From NCBI GenBank assembly GCA_007134695.1, contig SLKI01000053.1, positions 1-64,000 on the forward strand: a stretch of DNA of 64,000 nucleotides, in the 5' to 3' direction. Source of the stretch: Balneolaceae bacterium (GTDB taxonomy: Bacteria; Bacteroidota; Rhodothermia; Balneolales; Balneolaceae). Shown here piece by piece: positions 43,347 to 52,043 of this stretch. The position numbers were made by a program, and so were the translations under genes. The notes below the pieces were generated by a model. It saw only the letters and a program-made list of their open reading frames with translations. It ran no database searches and was not told the DNA's origin. How positions within the stretch are numbered: the first letter of the stretch is position 1; each line of letters starts with the position of its first letter.

Positions 43347-44540
43347 ATGATCTATACCACTCCAAATAGCGGTACAGGATCCATTCTGGGTACGTCTCCC
43401 GAAGAGATCGATACACCCCGGCAGGGGAGCGACCGGTTTCTGTTAACAGCCGTGATCGTTTTGATGATATTCGGGGTACTGGCGGTCTACTCCTCAATAG
43501 CGTGGTTTGCCGAGACAAGAGGCACAACGGCCGGCACCCTGGTAACGGGTCATCTGGTCAAGCTGGCGATCGCCATGGTTGTGATGCTGATCGCCTCGAA
43601 AATCGATTATCATCTGGTCGCCCGATACAGCCGTGCGGCCGTCATTATCAGCTGGGTCCTGCTCGTCGCCGTATTGATCTACGGCGAAGTGGTATTCGGC
43701 GCCCGGAGGTCCCTCACCATCGGCGGTATCTCCTTTCAGCCATCGTCGGTTGCAATCGTTTCTCTGCTGGTTCACGTGGCGGTGCTGCTTCACGAAAAGC
43801 AGGAGTATATCAAGGATTTCAAACGGTCGTTCCTGCCAATTTTGTTCTGGGTGATGCCAACCTTCTTTCTGATCGGGATGGAGGACTTTAGCAGTGCAGT
43901 ACTGCTGCTGGCTATCTGCCTGATTCTGATGTTCATCGGCCGCATCAGTACTGTGCAGATTGCAACATTTGTATTAATCGGTGCGATCGGGGCTGGAGCG
44001 CTATTAAGCAGTTCCGACGAGCGCCAGAGCCGGGTTCAGGAGTATGTTGGGCAGATCACCCAGATCAACAGCTCGTCGTTTGAACCTGGAGCGGGATATC
44101 AGGCGCAACAGTCCTACATCGCGATCGCGCAGGGAAAACTGTTCGGAGTCGGGATCGGAAAAAGCACCCAGCGAGACTTTCTTCCGGCTCCCTATAACGA
44201 TTTTATCTATTCGATTATCGCCGAGGAGTATGGACTGGCGGGAGCGGGTATGATTCTGCTGCTATTCCTGTTCATACTGCTCCGCGGAGTGGTCCATATT
44301 GCGCGCAACGCCCCGGACAATCTTGGAATTCTGTTGGCTACTGCCTGCACCCTCACAATCGCACTCTATGGATTTGTCAATGCGGCGGTCGCCTGCGGCC
44401 TTTTGCCGGTGACCGGTTTACCGATGCCGTTTGTCAGTTACGGCGGAACCAGCATGCTCTTCACCGCACTGATGGTCGGAATTCTGTTGAACATCTCGAA
44501 ACATAACAAAAACCGTAACTCGACATTCTATTACGGCTGA
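43347..44540 (+). CDS. ftsW: septal SEDS glycosyltransferase FtsW
   Basis: 397 residues with about ten membrane segments. SEDS landmarks: LLTAVIVLMIFGVLAVYSS, FQPSSVAIVSLLVHVAVLLHEKQ (normally PSE/PSEL), YQAQQSYIAIAQGKLFGVGIGKSTQRDFLPAPYNDFIYSIIAEEYG and LPMPFVSYGGTSML. It polymerises septal glycan together with FtsI. It is distinguished from rodA at 8 kb by position and by the QRDFLPAPYNDFIYSIIAEE block. Confidence 0.94.
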   Translation: MIYTTPNSGTGSILGTSPEEIDTPRQGSDRFLLTAVIVLMIFGVLAVYSSIAWFAETRGTTAGTLVTGHLVKLAIAMVVMLIASKIDYHLVARYSRAAVIISWVLLVAVLIYGEVVFGARRSLTIGGISFQPSSVAIVSLLVHVAVLLHEKQEYIKDFKRSFLPILFWVMPTFFLIGMEDFSSAVLLLAICLILMFIGRISTVQIATFVLIGAIGAGALLSSSDERQSRVQEYVGQITQINSSSFEPGAGYQAQQSYIAIAQGKLFGVGIGKSTQRDFLPAPYNDFIYSIIAEEYGLAGAGMILLLFLFILLRGVVHIARNAPDNLGILLATACTLTIALYGFVNAAVACGLLPVTGLPMPFVSYGGTSMLFTALMVGILLNISKHNKNRNSTFYYG

Positions 44541-45703
44541 TGATCGCTGCCTCGAAAGAAATATCGTCTGCAGAAACCCCGGCCGCTGCTATACCGGCTT
44601 CCCGAGTAATGATCGCCGCGGGAGGTACCGGCGGCCACGTCTATCCGGGAATTGCGATTGCCGACCGGCTCAGGGAGAGTAATTCCGAAACGGATATTCT
44701 ATTTGTCGGAACACGAAACCGTATGGAGTGGGAAACGGTACCGAAAGCCGGGTATGAGATCGACAGCATCTGGATCTCCGGAATCGACCGCAGAATTACG
44801 CTCAGGAATCTGCTATTTCCGCTGAAACTGATCGTCAGCCTGGTGCAGAGCTTTTTTATCATCCGGAAATTTCGGCCTGATGTGGTCGTCTCCTGCGGCG
44901 GATTCGCCTCCGGCCCTGTGGGGTGGGTGGCGGCAAAACTGCGGATTCCGCTGATCCTTCAGGAACAGAACAGCTACCCGGGCCTGACTACCCGGCTGCT
45001 TGCCAAACATGCAACCGTGATCTACACAGCGTTCAAAGAAGCGGCCGGACATCTCGACTCGGAACATGTAGTATTGGCCGGCAATCCTGTCCGAAGAGAT
45101 CTGACCGAGGCGGACCGTGAAAATGCACGTACCCGATTCGGATTCCATGGCGAAAGGCCGGTACTACTTGTGATGGGCGGCAGCGGCGGCGCCAGGTCGA
45201 TTAACCAGGCGATGCTGCGCCACCTGAGTCCACTGCATAACATTTCGGGTCTGCAGATCATCTGGCAGTGTGGACGACGCTACTACTCGGAACTGAAAGA
45301 GCAGATCGGCTCCAAACACCTGGAGAATTTGAGGCTGATGGAATTTATCGACGATATGCCGGCCGCGTATGCGGCGGCAGATCTTGTTGTAAGCCGTGCC
45401 GGGGCGATCTCCTGCTCGGAACTTCTCGAAACCGGAACTCCGGCGATACTGGTTCCTTCGCCCAATGTGGCAGGGGATCATCAGACAGAAAATGCTGCGT
45501 CACTCGTGGGCCAGGGAGCTGCCATTTCGGTTCGGGATAATGAACTGGAAGAGAAGCTGTTTGATCTGGTCAATGAATTGATTTTTGATCGCAACCGGCT
45601 CGAGTCGATGCGCCGCTCCGCCGAGTCGGCTTCAAGACCCGATGCTGCCGACCAGATCGCTCATGAAATTTCTGAATTGATCAAACAACGTAATGGCCGA
45701 TAA
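44540..45703 (+). CDS. murG: UDP-GlcNAc:lipid I GlcNAc transferase
   Basis: 387 residues. GT28 fold with VMIAAGGTGGHVYPGIAIADRL, SCGGFASGPVGWVAAKL, EQNSYPGLTTRLLAKHA, and in the C-terminal half LLVMGGSGGARSINQAML, VVSRAGAISCSELLETGTPAILVPSPNVAGDHQTENA. It completes lipid II. There is an N-terminal extension of about 20 residues before the glycine loop. It starts on the last base of ftsW and overlaps murC by 11 bases. Confidence 0.96.
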   Translation: MIAASKEISSAETPAAAIPASRVMIAAGGTGGHVYPGIAIADRLRESNSETDILFVGTRNRMEWETVPKAGYEIDSIWISGIDRRITLRNLLFPLKLIVSLVQSFFIIRKFRPDVVVSCGGFASGPVGWVAAKLRIPLILQEQNSYPGLTTRLLAKHATVIYTAFKEAAGHLDSEHVVLAGNPVRRDLTEADRENARTRFGFHGERPVLLVMGGSGGARSINQAMLRHLSPLHNISGLQIIWQCGRRYYSELKEQIGSKHLENLRLMEFIDDMPAAYAAADLVVSRAGAISCSELLETGTPAILVPSPNVAGDHQTENAASLVGQGAAISVRDNELEEKLFDLVNELIFDRNRLESMRRSAESASRPDAADQIAHEISELIKQRNGR

Positions 45704-47123
45704 GATTCAGACACAACCGGTATTTGGACGTACCCGCCATATTCATATGGTCGGGATCGGTGGGATCGGTATGAGTGGTATGGCCGAAATTCTGCTCCAG
45801 CGCGGGTACAAGGTGACCGGATCGGATGGCCGGGAAAGCGAAACGACCCGGCGGCTGGAAGAGCTGGGTGCCGAGATTTTCTACGGCCACGACGCTTCTC
45901 AGATCGAAGGGGCTGATGTTATCGTATATACGAGTGCCGTCAAGGCCGAAGAAAATGTAGAGACAGTGGCGGCGATGGAGAAGAAAATTCCGGTGATCAA
46001 GCGGGCGGAGATGCTGGCCGAGCTGATGCGGATGAAATATGGTATCGGAGTCGCGGGTACCCATGGCAAGACAACGACTACCACTCTGATCGGCCATGTT
46101 ATCCAGGATGGAAGCTTTGATCCGACGATCATTGTGGGAGGCCGTGTGCACAGCTTCGACAAGACCAATGCAGTAGTCGGCAAGGGAGATATCATTGTGG
46201 TTGAGGCGGACGAGTTCGACCGGACTTTCCTTCGGCTCTCCCCCTCCATTGCTGTAATTACAAACATTGAAGCGGAACACCTCGACATCTATCAAAATCT
46301 GGAGGAGGTTAAAGAAGCGTTTGTCGAATTCGCATCCAAAGTTCCCTTTTACGGGGCGGTCGTGGTTGGACTGGATGATCCGGTTGTCCGAAGCATCCTG
46401 CCCGATATCGAACGAAGGACTATCAGTTACGGGCTGACACCACAGGCCGATATCCGGGCGGTCGACCTGGAGCGCGATCGTTTCTATACCACTTTTACCG
46501 TAATTGCAGAGGGTCAAAAAGCGGGTGAGATCAGGCTGAAGGCACCCGGTGAACACAATGTGAAAAATGCACTGGCAGCAGTAGCGGTCGGTCTGGAGCT
46601 GGGAATCGGTTTTGATCAGATTAAAAACGGCTTGGAGCGTTTCGAAGGAATTTTCCGGCGATTTCAGCTCAAGATGGATGAAAACGACATTCTGCTGATC
46701 GACGATTATGCACACCACCCTACTGAAGTTCAGGCGACACTGCGTGCGGTGCGCAACGGCTGGGAAGAGCGTCGGGTGGTGGCAGTATTCCAGCCGCATC
46801 TCTACTCACGAACGTATGAGATGGCCCAGGAATTTGGGCACTCCTTTTTTGATGCTGAATTATTGGTGGTGACCGATGTTTACCCTTCCAGAGAGCAGCC
46901 GATCGAAGGGGTGTCGGGCGAATTGATCGCAGAGATTGCACGCAATTCGGGCCATCGGGGTGTCCATTATGTGAAAGAGAAATCCGATCTGCCCGAACGG
47001 CTGGCTGAGCTGGTCCGTCCGGGGGATATCGTCATTACGATGGGTGCCGGAGATATCTATAAGTATGGAGAAGAGTTTTCAACATTGATTAAAACAGGAC
47101 AAGCTGATGAAAAGAGTTCATAA
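45693..47123 (+). CDS. murC: UDP-N-acetylmuramate:L-alanine ligase
   Basis: 476 residues. Motifs: HMVGIGGIGMSGMAEILLQRGYKVTGSD, ATP loop GTHGKTTTTTLIGH, EADEFDRTFL, NIEAEHLDIY, GEHNVKNALAA, FQLK, DDYAHHPTEVQATLRA and QPHLYSRT. It starts the peptide stem. Overlaps murG by 11 and ftsQ by 17 bases. murB, which often follows, is missing from this cluster. Confidence 0.96.
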   Translation: MADKIQTQPVFGRTRHIHMVGIGGIGMSGMAEILLQRGYKVTGSDGRESETTRRLEELGAEIFYGHDASQIEGADVIVYTSAVKAEENVETVAAMEKKIPVIKRAEMLAELMRMKYGIGVAGTHGKTTTTTLIGHVIQDGSFDPTIIVGGRVHSFDKTNAVVGKGDIIVVEADEFDRTFLRLSPSIAVITNIEAEHLDIYQNLEEVKEAFVEFASKVPFYGAVVVGLDDPVVRSILPDIERRTISYGLTPQADIRAVDLERDRFYTTFTVIAEGQKAGEIRLKAPGEHNVKNALAAVAVGLELGIGFDQIKNGLERFEGIFRRFQLKMDENDILLIDDYAHHPTEVQATLRAVRNGWEERRVVAVFQPHLYSRTYEMAQEFGHSFFDAELLVVTDVYPSREQPIEGVSGELIAEIARNSGHRGVHYVKEKSDLPERLAELVRPGDIVITMGAGDIYKYGEEFSTLIKTGQADEKSS

Positions 47124-47937
47124 AGACCGTTCCGCCGAATCCCGTCGCAATCGCGGCCGTCCGGAACCTGGCGAGCCCCGCAGGGCAGAAGGCAGACGCT
47201 CGCAGAAGAAATCTGCGGGCCTTTGGCAGAAAATGTCTTCGTTTATCTGGCTGGCGGCGGCTCTTTTCTTCCTGGGGCTGGCTGTATATGCAGGTTTGCT
47301 GTGGGACAGCAACGCAACGATCAGCGAAATGAGGTTCAGCGGCATGAACTTTACGGCAGAGAGTGAATTACTTGAAGTGATCGATCAGCCGGTCGGTCTC
47401 AAACCGGACAGTATCGATTTTTCCGGGATGGCCGGACAACTGGCCTCCCTCCCCTATATCATACGTGCAGATTTCAGCGTGGATGTGAGAGGACGAATGA
47501 CCGTAGAAGTGACGGAACGGCAACCACTGGCTATGCTGGCCGGAGGCAGCGGCCATGCCTATATCGACCGGGATGGAGTCATTCTGCCGCCTGTGACGGG
47601 ATACGCGGTGAACGTGCCGATTTTACACGGATTCCCGGTCTCATCAGCCGGAGATACACTATCCGGAGAGGCATTTGAACAGGTAAACAATTTTTTGAGT
47701 CAGGCTTCGCAGCATGAGCTCGGATGGATTACGATCAGCGAGGTTGCCTACAGCCGGGAGGAAGGGGTGAAAGCTCTGACCCAGGAGAATGGAGTGAAAC
47801 TTCTTTTCGGGCGGGAGAGGTTTGACGAAAAGCTTCGGTATTGGGAACGGTTTTACAGCGAGGTAATCCGGACCGAAGGGATCGACAATTTTTCGGTAGT
47901 GGACCTTCGCTATCGAAATCAGATCGTAACGAGGTAA
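47107..47937 (+). CDS. ftsQ: division protein FtsQ (POTRA type)
   Basis: 276 residues. Basic cytoplasmic tail (1-40), one membrane segment (about 43-63, SSFIWLAAALFFLGLAVYAGLLW), then the POTRA domain (ISEMRFSGMNFTAESELLEVI) and the beta domain (RGRMTVEVTERQPLAML, YIDRDGVILPPV). It connects the early and late divisome proteins. The start is inside murC; a 104-base gap to ftsA follows. Confidence 0.88.
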   Translation: MKRVHKDRSAESRRNRGRPEPGEPRRAEGRRSQKKSAGLWQKMSSFIWLAAALFFLGLAVYAGLLWDSNATISEMRFSGMNFTAESELLEVIDQPVGLKPDSIDFSGMAGQLASLPYIIRADFSVDVRGRMTVEVTERQPLAMLAGGSGHAYIDRDGVILPPVTGYAVNVPILHGFPVSSAGDTLSGEAFEQVNNFLSQASQHELGWITISEVAYSREEGVKALTQENGVKLLFGRERFDEKLRYWERFYSEVIRTEGIDNFSVVDLRYRNQIVTR

Positions 47938-48041
47938 AGGTCAATATACTACCCGTTGAAAGATGGAATGGACGGCAGAGGAAATGCAAACAACGAACAT
48001 TGATTTAGCAATAAATAACATTTACTGACGAGGCAGATACC

Positions 48042-49304
48042 ATGACGAATGAACATGAACAAATTGTCGTAGGACTGGATATCGGATCGACCAAGGTGTG
48101 CGCCGTAGTCGCATCGATCGATCAGCAGGAACAGATTCATATCCTCGGGGTGGGTAAAGCCGCCAGTGACGGATTGAACCGGGGTGTGGTGGTCAACATC
48201 GATAAAACCGTTAATGCGATCCAGACTGCAGTCGAGCAGGCCGAACTTGCTTCAGGTATTGAGGTGAGTTCAGTGAACGTGGGAATTGCCGGCGACCATA
48301 TTCGCAGCATCCGCAGCAAAGGGGTCATCACGATCAACAACAAGGATAAAGAGATCACCCTCAAGGATGTGGAGCGGCTGCTTGAGGATTGTCAGCGAAT
48401 TATGTTGCCGCCCGACCAGCAGATCATTCATGTAATACCGCAGGAATTTGTGGTTGACGGACAGGATGGAATCAGTGATCCGGTCGGAATGAGCGGTATG
48501 CGAATGGAGGCAGAAGTTCACATCATTACCGGGCTGGTATCTGCAGCCAAGAATATTTATCGGTGTGTCGAACGAGCCGGATACCAGGTAGCTGATATCA
48601 TCCTCGAGCCGCTCGCTTCCTCCTATGCCGTGCTGGATGACGAGGAGAAAGAAGCGGGAGTGGTGCTAGTCGACATCGGCGGCGGAACGACCGATCTGGC
48701 GGTTTTCCAGGACAACACTATCCGGCATACGGCGGTGATCGCAATTGCCGGCAAAAAAGTGACCGACGATATCCGGGTCGGACTCAGCGTACTGGATGAT
48801 CAGGCCGAGAAGCTCAAACGCAACCACGGAGACTGTTTTGTGGATCTGATCGAAGAGGATGAGACGATTACCGTCCCGGGAATCGCAGGCCGACCGCCGA
48901 AAGAGATTACAAAGAGTATTCTGGCCAAGATTATTCAGGCCAGAATGGAGGAGATCATGGAGATCGTTGCGATTGAAGTAAAGCGCAGCGGTTATGCCGA
49001 TTCCCTGAGTGCCGGACTGGTACTCTCGGGCGGCGGCTCCCTGATCCGGAACATCTGTCCGCTGGCCAATGAGGTTTTGGGGATGGATGCCAAGATCGGC
49101 CGCCCGCTTGGACTCGCGGGTGGATTGATCGACGAAGTGGACAGCCCGGTCTACGCAACCGGTGTAGGCCTGGTGATTCACGCACTCCGAAGCGGTCAAA
49201 ACGGTGCCGAAGCGATGGTACCGAGCGGATCGCGCGGATCCGGAGTGGAAAAGGTGATGACTCAAATCGCCGAAAGAATGAAAAGCTGGTTCAAGGAGTT
49301 GTAG
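48042..49304 (+). CDS. ftsA: actin-like division protein FtsA
   Basis: 420 residues. Phosphate loops VGLDIGSTKVCAVVA and VVLVDIGGGTTDLAVF, the 1C domain (IEVSSVNVGIAGDHIRSI), and GLVLSGGGSLIRNI. The C-terminus is an amphipathic helix (EKVMTQIAERMKSWFKEL) that anchors the Z-ring to the membrane. A GAGG lies 13 bases before the start. Confidence 0.95.
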   Translation: MTNEHEQIVVGLDIGSTKVCAVVASIDQQEQIHILGVGKAASDGLNRGVVVNIDKTVNAIQTAVEQAELASGIEVSSVNVGIAGDHIRSIRSKGVITINNKDKEITLKDVERLLEDCQRIMLPPDQQIIHVIPQEFVVDGQDGISDPVGMSGMRMEAEVHIITGLVSAAKNIYRCVERAGYQVADIILEPLASSYAVLDDEEKEAGVVLVDIGGGTTDLAVFQDNTIRHTAVIAIAGKKVTDDIRVGLSVLDDQAEKLKRNHGDCFVDLIEEDETITVPGIAGRPPKEITKSILAKIIQARMEEIMEIVAIEVKRSGYADSLSAGLVLSGGGSLIRNICPLANEVLGMDAKIGRPLGLAGGLIDEVDSPVYATGVGLVIHALRSGQNGAEAMVPSGSRGSGVEKVMTQIAERMKSWFKEL

Positions 49305-49422
49305 CATCAGGTGTTGAAACGACACCGGATGAGTGCTCTTTGTGCCGGAAAAAAGCAATCAACTACAGACAGAAATAGTCATAGCAATCAACATCTATAG
49401 CAATCCAAAAAGGAGTAATACC

Positions 49423-50760
49423 ATGTCAGAATTAACCCCACGCTTCAGTTTTGACGAGAAGAGTCAAGACAACGCGAAGATCAAGGTGATCGGAGTTGGG
49501 GGTGGCGGCGGAAATGCCATCAACAACATGATCAACAAAGGCCTGACCAGTGTAGAGTATATTGCTCTCAACACAGATTCCCAGGCATTAAAAAATAACC
49601 AGGCCGACATCGCCATCCAGGTCGGTGCCAACCTGACAAGCGGCCTCGGAGCTGGAGCCCGCCCGGAAATCGGCCGGGAAGCGGTCGAGGAGAACCGGCA
49701 TGAAATCGAAGAGTCGGTGGACGGTGCGGATATGATTTTTATTACCGCAGGAATGGGAGGCGGAACCGGAACGGGAGGAGCTCCCGTTGTGGCCGGAATC
49801 GCCAAACGGAAAGGTATCCTGACCGTCGGCGTAGTTACCACTCCGTTCCAGTGCGAAGGCAAAGTTCGAATGAAGTACGCCCTGGAAGGGGTTACCGAGC
49901 TGAAGAAGAATTGTGATACGGTCATTGTAATCCCCAATGAGCGCCTGCTCGATATTTCGGATGAAAGCACCTCGCTGATGGAGGCGTTCGAAATGGCAAA
50001 CGAGGTGCTCTACAACGCAACCCGCGGCATTTCGGATCTGATCCTGATGCCGGGCCTCATCAACCTCGACTTTGCCGATGTTAGAACCACCATGATCGAT
50101 GGAGGTGCAGCTATTATGGGTGCGGCTACGGCAACGGGAGATGACCGAGCCGAAATTGCCGCCCGTGAAGCGATCAACTCACCGCTGCTCGACGGAGTCA
50201 GTATCCGGGGTGCGCGGAACGTCCTTGTCAACATTTCAGCCGGAGGAAATCTGGGTATGCGCGAGACGACCACGGCAACGAGCATCATCCAGCAGGAGGC
50301 TGGCGAAGATGCCGAGATTATACTCGGAACGGTACTCGACGAATCCTATGAAGATGAGATGAGGGTTACGGTGATAGCAACCGGCTTTGATCTCTCGGAC
50401 GATCAAAATCAGGCAAAAGTGGCGCCGAACGGTAAGCCGGAGTTTAAAAAGAACTCCAAGCTGGAAAACCTTCCCAAAGCGGGCGAAATCGCCAGCCGGT
50501 TCAGCCGAACCGAACCGGAGTTTTACAAAGGCGAGAAAAACCTGAAAAACCTCGATTCCCCGGCTATTCATCGGCGTGAACTCAAATTCATGCAGTCGGT
50601 TGAGGAAGAGGAGAAGCAAGAGCTTTCCGATTCACGGACCCGGGAGGAGGAGGTGCAGAAAAAAGCTTCCAACGACGAATCACGACCTGGCGAACGTGGT
50701 GAACGAATCGATAAACGGGATTCCGAGCAGCCGGCGTTCCTTCGAAAAATCATGGATTAA
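49423..50760 (+). CDS. ftsZ: tubulin-like division GTPase FtsZ
   Basis: 445 residues from ATG 49423, 7 bases after AGGAG (49411-49415), one of the clearer Shine-Dalgarno sites of the window. GTPase motif MGGGTGTGGAPVVAGI at 111-126 (GGGTGTG), NTDSQAL near 50, and the T7-loop region MPGLINLDFADVRTTM. After about residue 330 comes a charged, disordered linker; the end is EQPAFLRKIMD, close to the C-terminal peptide consensus (PAFLR) that binds FtsA. It is the last gene of the dcw cluster. Confidence 0.97.
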   Translation: MSELTPRFSFDEKSQDNAKIKVIGVGGGGGNAINNMINKGLTSVEYIALNTDSQALKNNQADIAIQVGANLTSGLGAGARPEIGREAVEENRHEIEESVDGADMIFITAGMGGGTGTGGAPVVAGIAKRKGILTVGVVTTPFQCEGKVRMKYALEGVTELKKNCDTVIVIPNERLLDISDESTSLMEAFEMANEVLYNATRGISDLILMPGLINLDFADVRTTMIDGGAAIMGAATATGDDRAEIAAREAINSPLLDGVSIRGARNVLVNISAGGNLGMRETTTATSIIQQEAGEDAEIILGTVLDESYEDEMRVTVIATGFDLSDDQNQAKVAPNGKPEFKKNSKLENLPKAGEIASRFSRTEPEFYKGEKNLKNLDSPAIHRRELKFMQSVEEEEKQELSDSRTREEEVQKKASNDESRPGERGERIDKRDSEQPAFLRKIMD

Positions 50761-50811
50761 AGCTGTAGCAGGAATCAATAGTTGACATTCAGCAAAACAG
50801 ATATACTCCTT

Positions 50812-50997
50812 GACGGGCGGCCTCACATTCGCCCGGCCGCTACGGCATTCTGACGGTGCCTTACGGCCTCCGGTACAAACCGGTTAGCTCCGGCTGGTTT
50901 CGGAGCGGCTGTCCGGTATGTATCCGGATGACGGTTTGACGGTTTAGATTGCTAAATCAAAAGGGAGTCCTTTGACCGGGGCTCCTTTTCTTTTTTT
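50812..50997 (+). ncRNA. candidate structured small RNA (or long ftsZ 3' UTR)
   Basis: Four successive hairpins: CGGGCG/CGCCCG (50814-50819 with 50830-50835), CCGGT/ACCGG with a 4-base loop (50870-50883), GCTCCG/CGGAGC with an 8-base loop (50887-50906), and TCCGG/CCGGA with a 7-base loop (50912-50928). The intrinsic terminator at 50959-50997 closes it. A possible promoter is TTGACA at 50782-50787 and TATACT at 50802-50807, but the spacer is only 14 bases (TTG to TA is 17). It does not look like 6S, SRP RNA or tmRNA. The alternative is simply the 3' end of the ftsZ transcript. Confidence 0.4.
50959..50997 (+). terminator. intrinsic terminator of the dcw cluster
   Basis: GGAGTCC (50964-50970) pairs with GGGCTCC (50979-50985, one G-U pair) around an 8-base loop. 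AAAA before the stem pairs with TTTT after it, and TTTTCTTTTTTT follows. Confidence 0.85.
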
Positions 50998-51120
50998 GTC
51001 CAATAAGAAACTCTGTCCGGTTTATACGATTCGAATGGTTATTGTGGCTGATCTAATTTGCCATTCTGCCCGGCCGGTGGTAAACTTTCAACCAGGCGCT
51101 GTTACTCAGAACAATCAACG

Positions 51121-51411
51121 ATGATCATCAACGTTATGGGATTTTGGGAATTTTTTCTGCTGCTCTTGATTGCAGGTATTTGCGGGTCAATCGGCCAGAC
51201 GATCGCCGGATACAGCCGGGGCGGTTGTATCGTCTCAATCGTCGTCGGGTTTATTGGCGCTCTGCTTGGCAGCTGGCTCAGTGAGCAACTCGGATTGCCT
51301 GAGCTTTTTTCTGTGCAGATCGGAGGCAGTGAATTCCCCATTATCTGGGCTATTATCGGCTCCGTTATATTTGTTACCGTTGTCGGGCTGCTGACCCGTC
51401 ACAAAGATTGA
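51121..51411 (+). CDS. GlsB/YeaQ/YmgE-family small membrane protein
   Basis: 96 residues from ATG 51121; the frame extends to 51058 but the hydrophobic start MGFWEFFLLLLIAGICGSIGQTIAGYSRGG argues for 51121. Three membrane segments with glycine-rich turns (GYSRGGCIVSIVVGFIGALLGSWL). The family is stress- or stationary-phase-linked in many bacteria (transglycosylase-associated proteins) with no known activity. Confidence 0.8.
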   Translation: MIINVMGFWEFFLLLLIAGICGSIGQTIAGYSRGGCIVSIVVGFIGALLGSWLSEQLGLPELFSVQIGGSEFPIIWAIIGSVIFVTVVGLLTRHKD

Positions 51412-51441
51412 AATTTTATTTCCACGCAGAACACAAAGAAT

Positions 51442-51891
51442 TTGAAAACCAGATCGCTTGCGAAACGTTCGATTTGGGACCGGATCGGTATTGGTGTGTC
51501 GACAGTCTGCCTGATCCACTGTCTCTCTATCCCGGTTCTCGTATCGATATTACCTCTATGGCCGCCAATTGCCGGCGTAAATGACTGGGTACACCCGGTT
51601 CTGATCCTTCTTATAGCGCCTGTCATCTTTTTTGCTATTCGCAGAAGCCATTACGATCGGAAAATAACGTCCCTCCTGATTTTCGGTTTCCTGTTGATCA
51701 CTGCAGGCTGGCTTCTCGGACACCATCTGTTCGGGTTGATCACGGAGATCATTTTGACTTCAACGGGCAGTGTTGCTTTGATCTACGGCCATTGGAAAAA
51801 TTACAGGCATCATCAGGTGTGTACCAACAGAAGCCACAACCACCATCCGATCGCGGAAAAACTGGCTGGCGAAGATATTCCGTCTGACTGA
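51442..51891 (+). CDS. MerC-domain metal-transport protein
   Basis: 149 residues, probably TTG start. Four membrane segments; the first carries the MerC metal motif CLIHC (about residues 23-27, in STVCLIHCLSIPVLV). The cytoplasmic end is histidine-rich (HHQVCTNRSHNHHP). MerC proteins were named for mercury uptake, but in Bacteroidota-like genomes they often stand beside zinc or copper TonB receptors. Here the next gene is a ZnuD-like receptor, so zinc is my guess. It lies 30 bases after the previous gene. Confidence 0.82.
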   Translation: MKTRSLAKRSIWDRIGIGVSTVCLIHCLSIPVLVSILPLWPPIAGVNDWVHPVLILLIAPVIFFAIRRSHYDRKITSLLIFGFLLITAGWLLGHHLFGLITEIILTSTGSVALIYGHWKNYRHHQVCTNRSHNHHPIAEKLAGEDIPSD

Positions 51892-51969
51892 AGCCAACGA
51901 ACCGCCAGGATCCACTCCGAACCTTGATTGTCATTTGCCGCCTGTAAAGTTTACTACATTGACAAAAAT

Positions 51970-51987
51970 TTTTAGTCTTAGCTAAAA
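51970..51987. promoter_or_regulatory. candidate metalloregulator operator before the ZnuD-like receptor
   Basis: TTTTAG and CTAAAA are perfect 6-base inverted arms with a 6-base spacer. It covers the place of the -33 element of the promoter at 51995-52002. The form fits a Fur-, Zur- or DtxR-like repressor site, but no such regulator is in the window. Confidence 0.45.
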
Positions 51988-51994
51988 TAAATTG

Positions 51995-52002
51995 TATATT
52001 TG
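51995..52002 (+). promoter_or_regulatory. candidate TAnnTTTG promoter for the TonB receptor
   Basis: TATATTTG is an exact -7 match, 42 bases before the GTG start, with TTTAG 19 bases upstream at the -33 position inside the inverted repeat. Confidence 0.5.
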
Positions 52003-52043
52003 TATGAACATGAGGACAAGAATCGAAAGATGGGGTTCCATAC

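Larger units (their letters stand above)
50761..51120. other. 360-base region after ftsZ: hairpin run, terminator, GlsB-gene leader
   Basis: No protein gene. From 50814 to 50928 there are four hairpins and at 50959-50997 an intrinsic terminator (listed separately); the last 120 bases are the leader of the next gene. Confidence 0.6.

Noticed and set aside
45681-46799. Minus-strand open frame of 372 codons opposite murC
   Set aside because: The plus strand encodes a complete MurC with all motifs; the minus-strand product has no recognisable family and is a shadow of the codon bias.
50812-50997. tRNA, 6S RNA, SRP RNA or tmRNA after ftsZ
   Set aside because: No T-loop or acceptor pattern, no single long bulged stem, no SRP tetraloop and no tag-peptide frame were found.
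51442-51891. Mercury-resistance operon
   Set aside because: Only a MerC-type gene is present, with no merA, merT, merP or merR; the neighbour is a zinc-type receptor.
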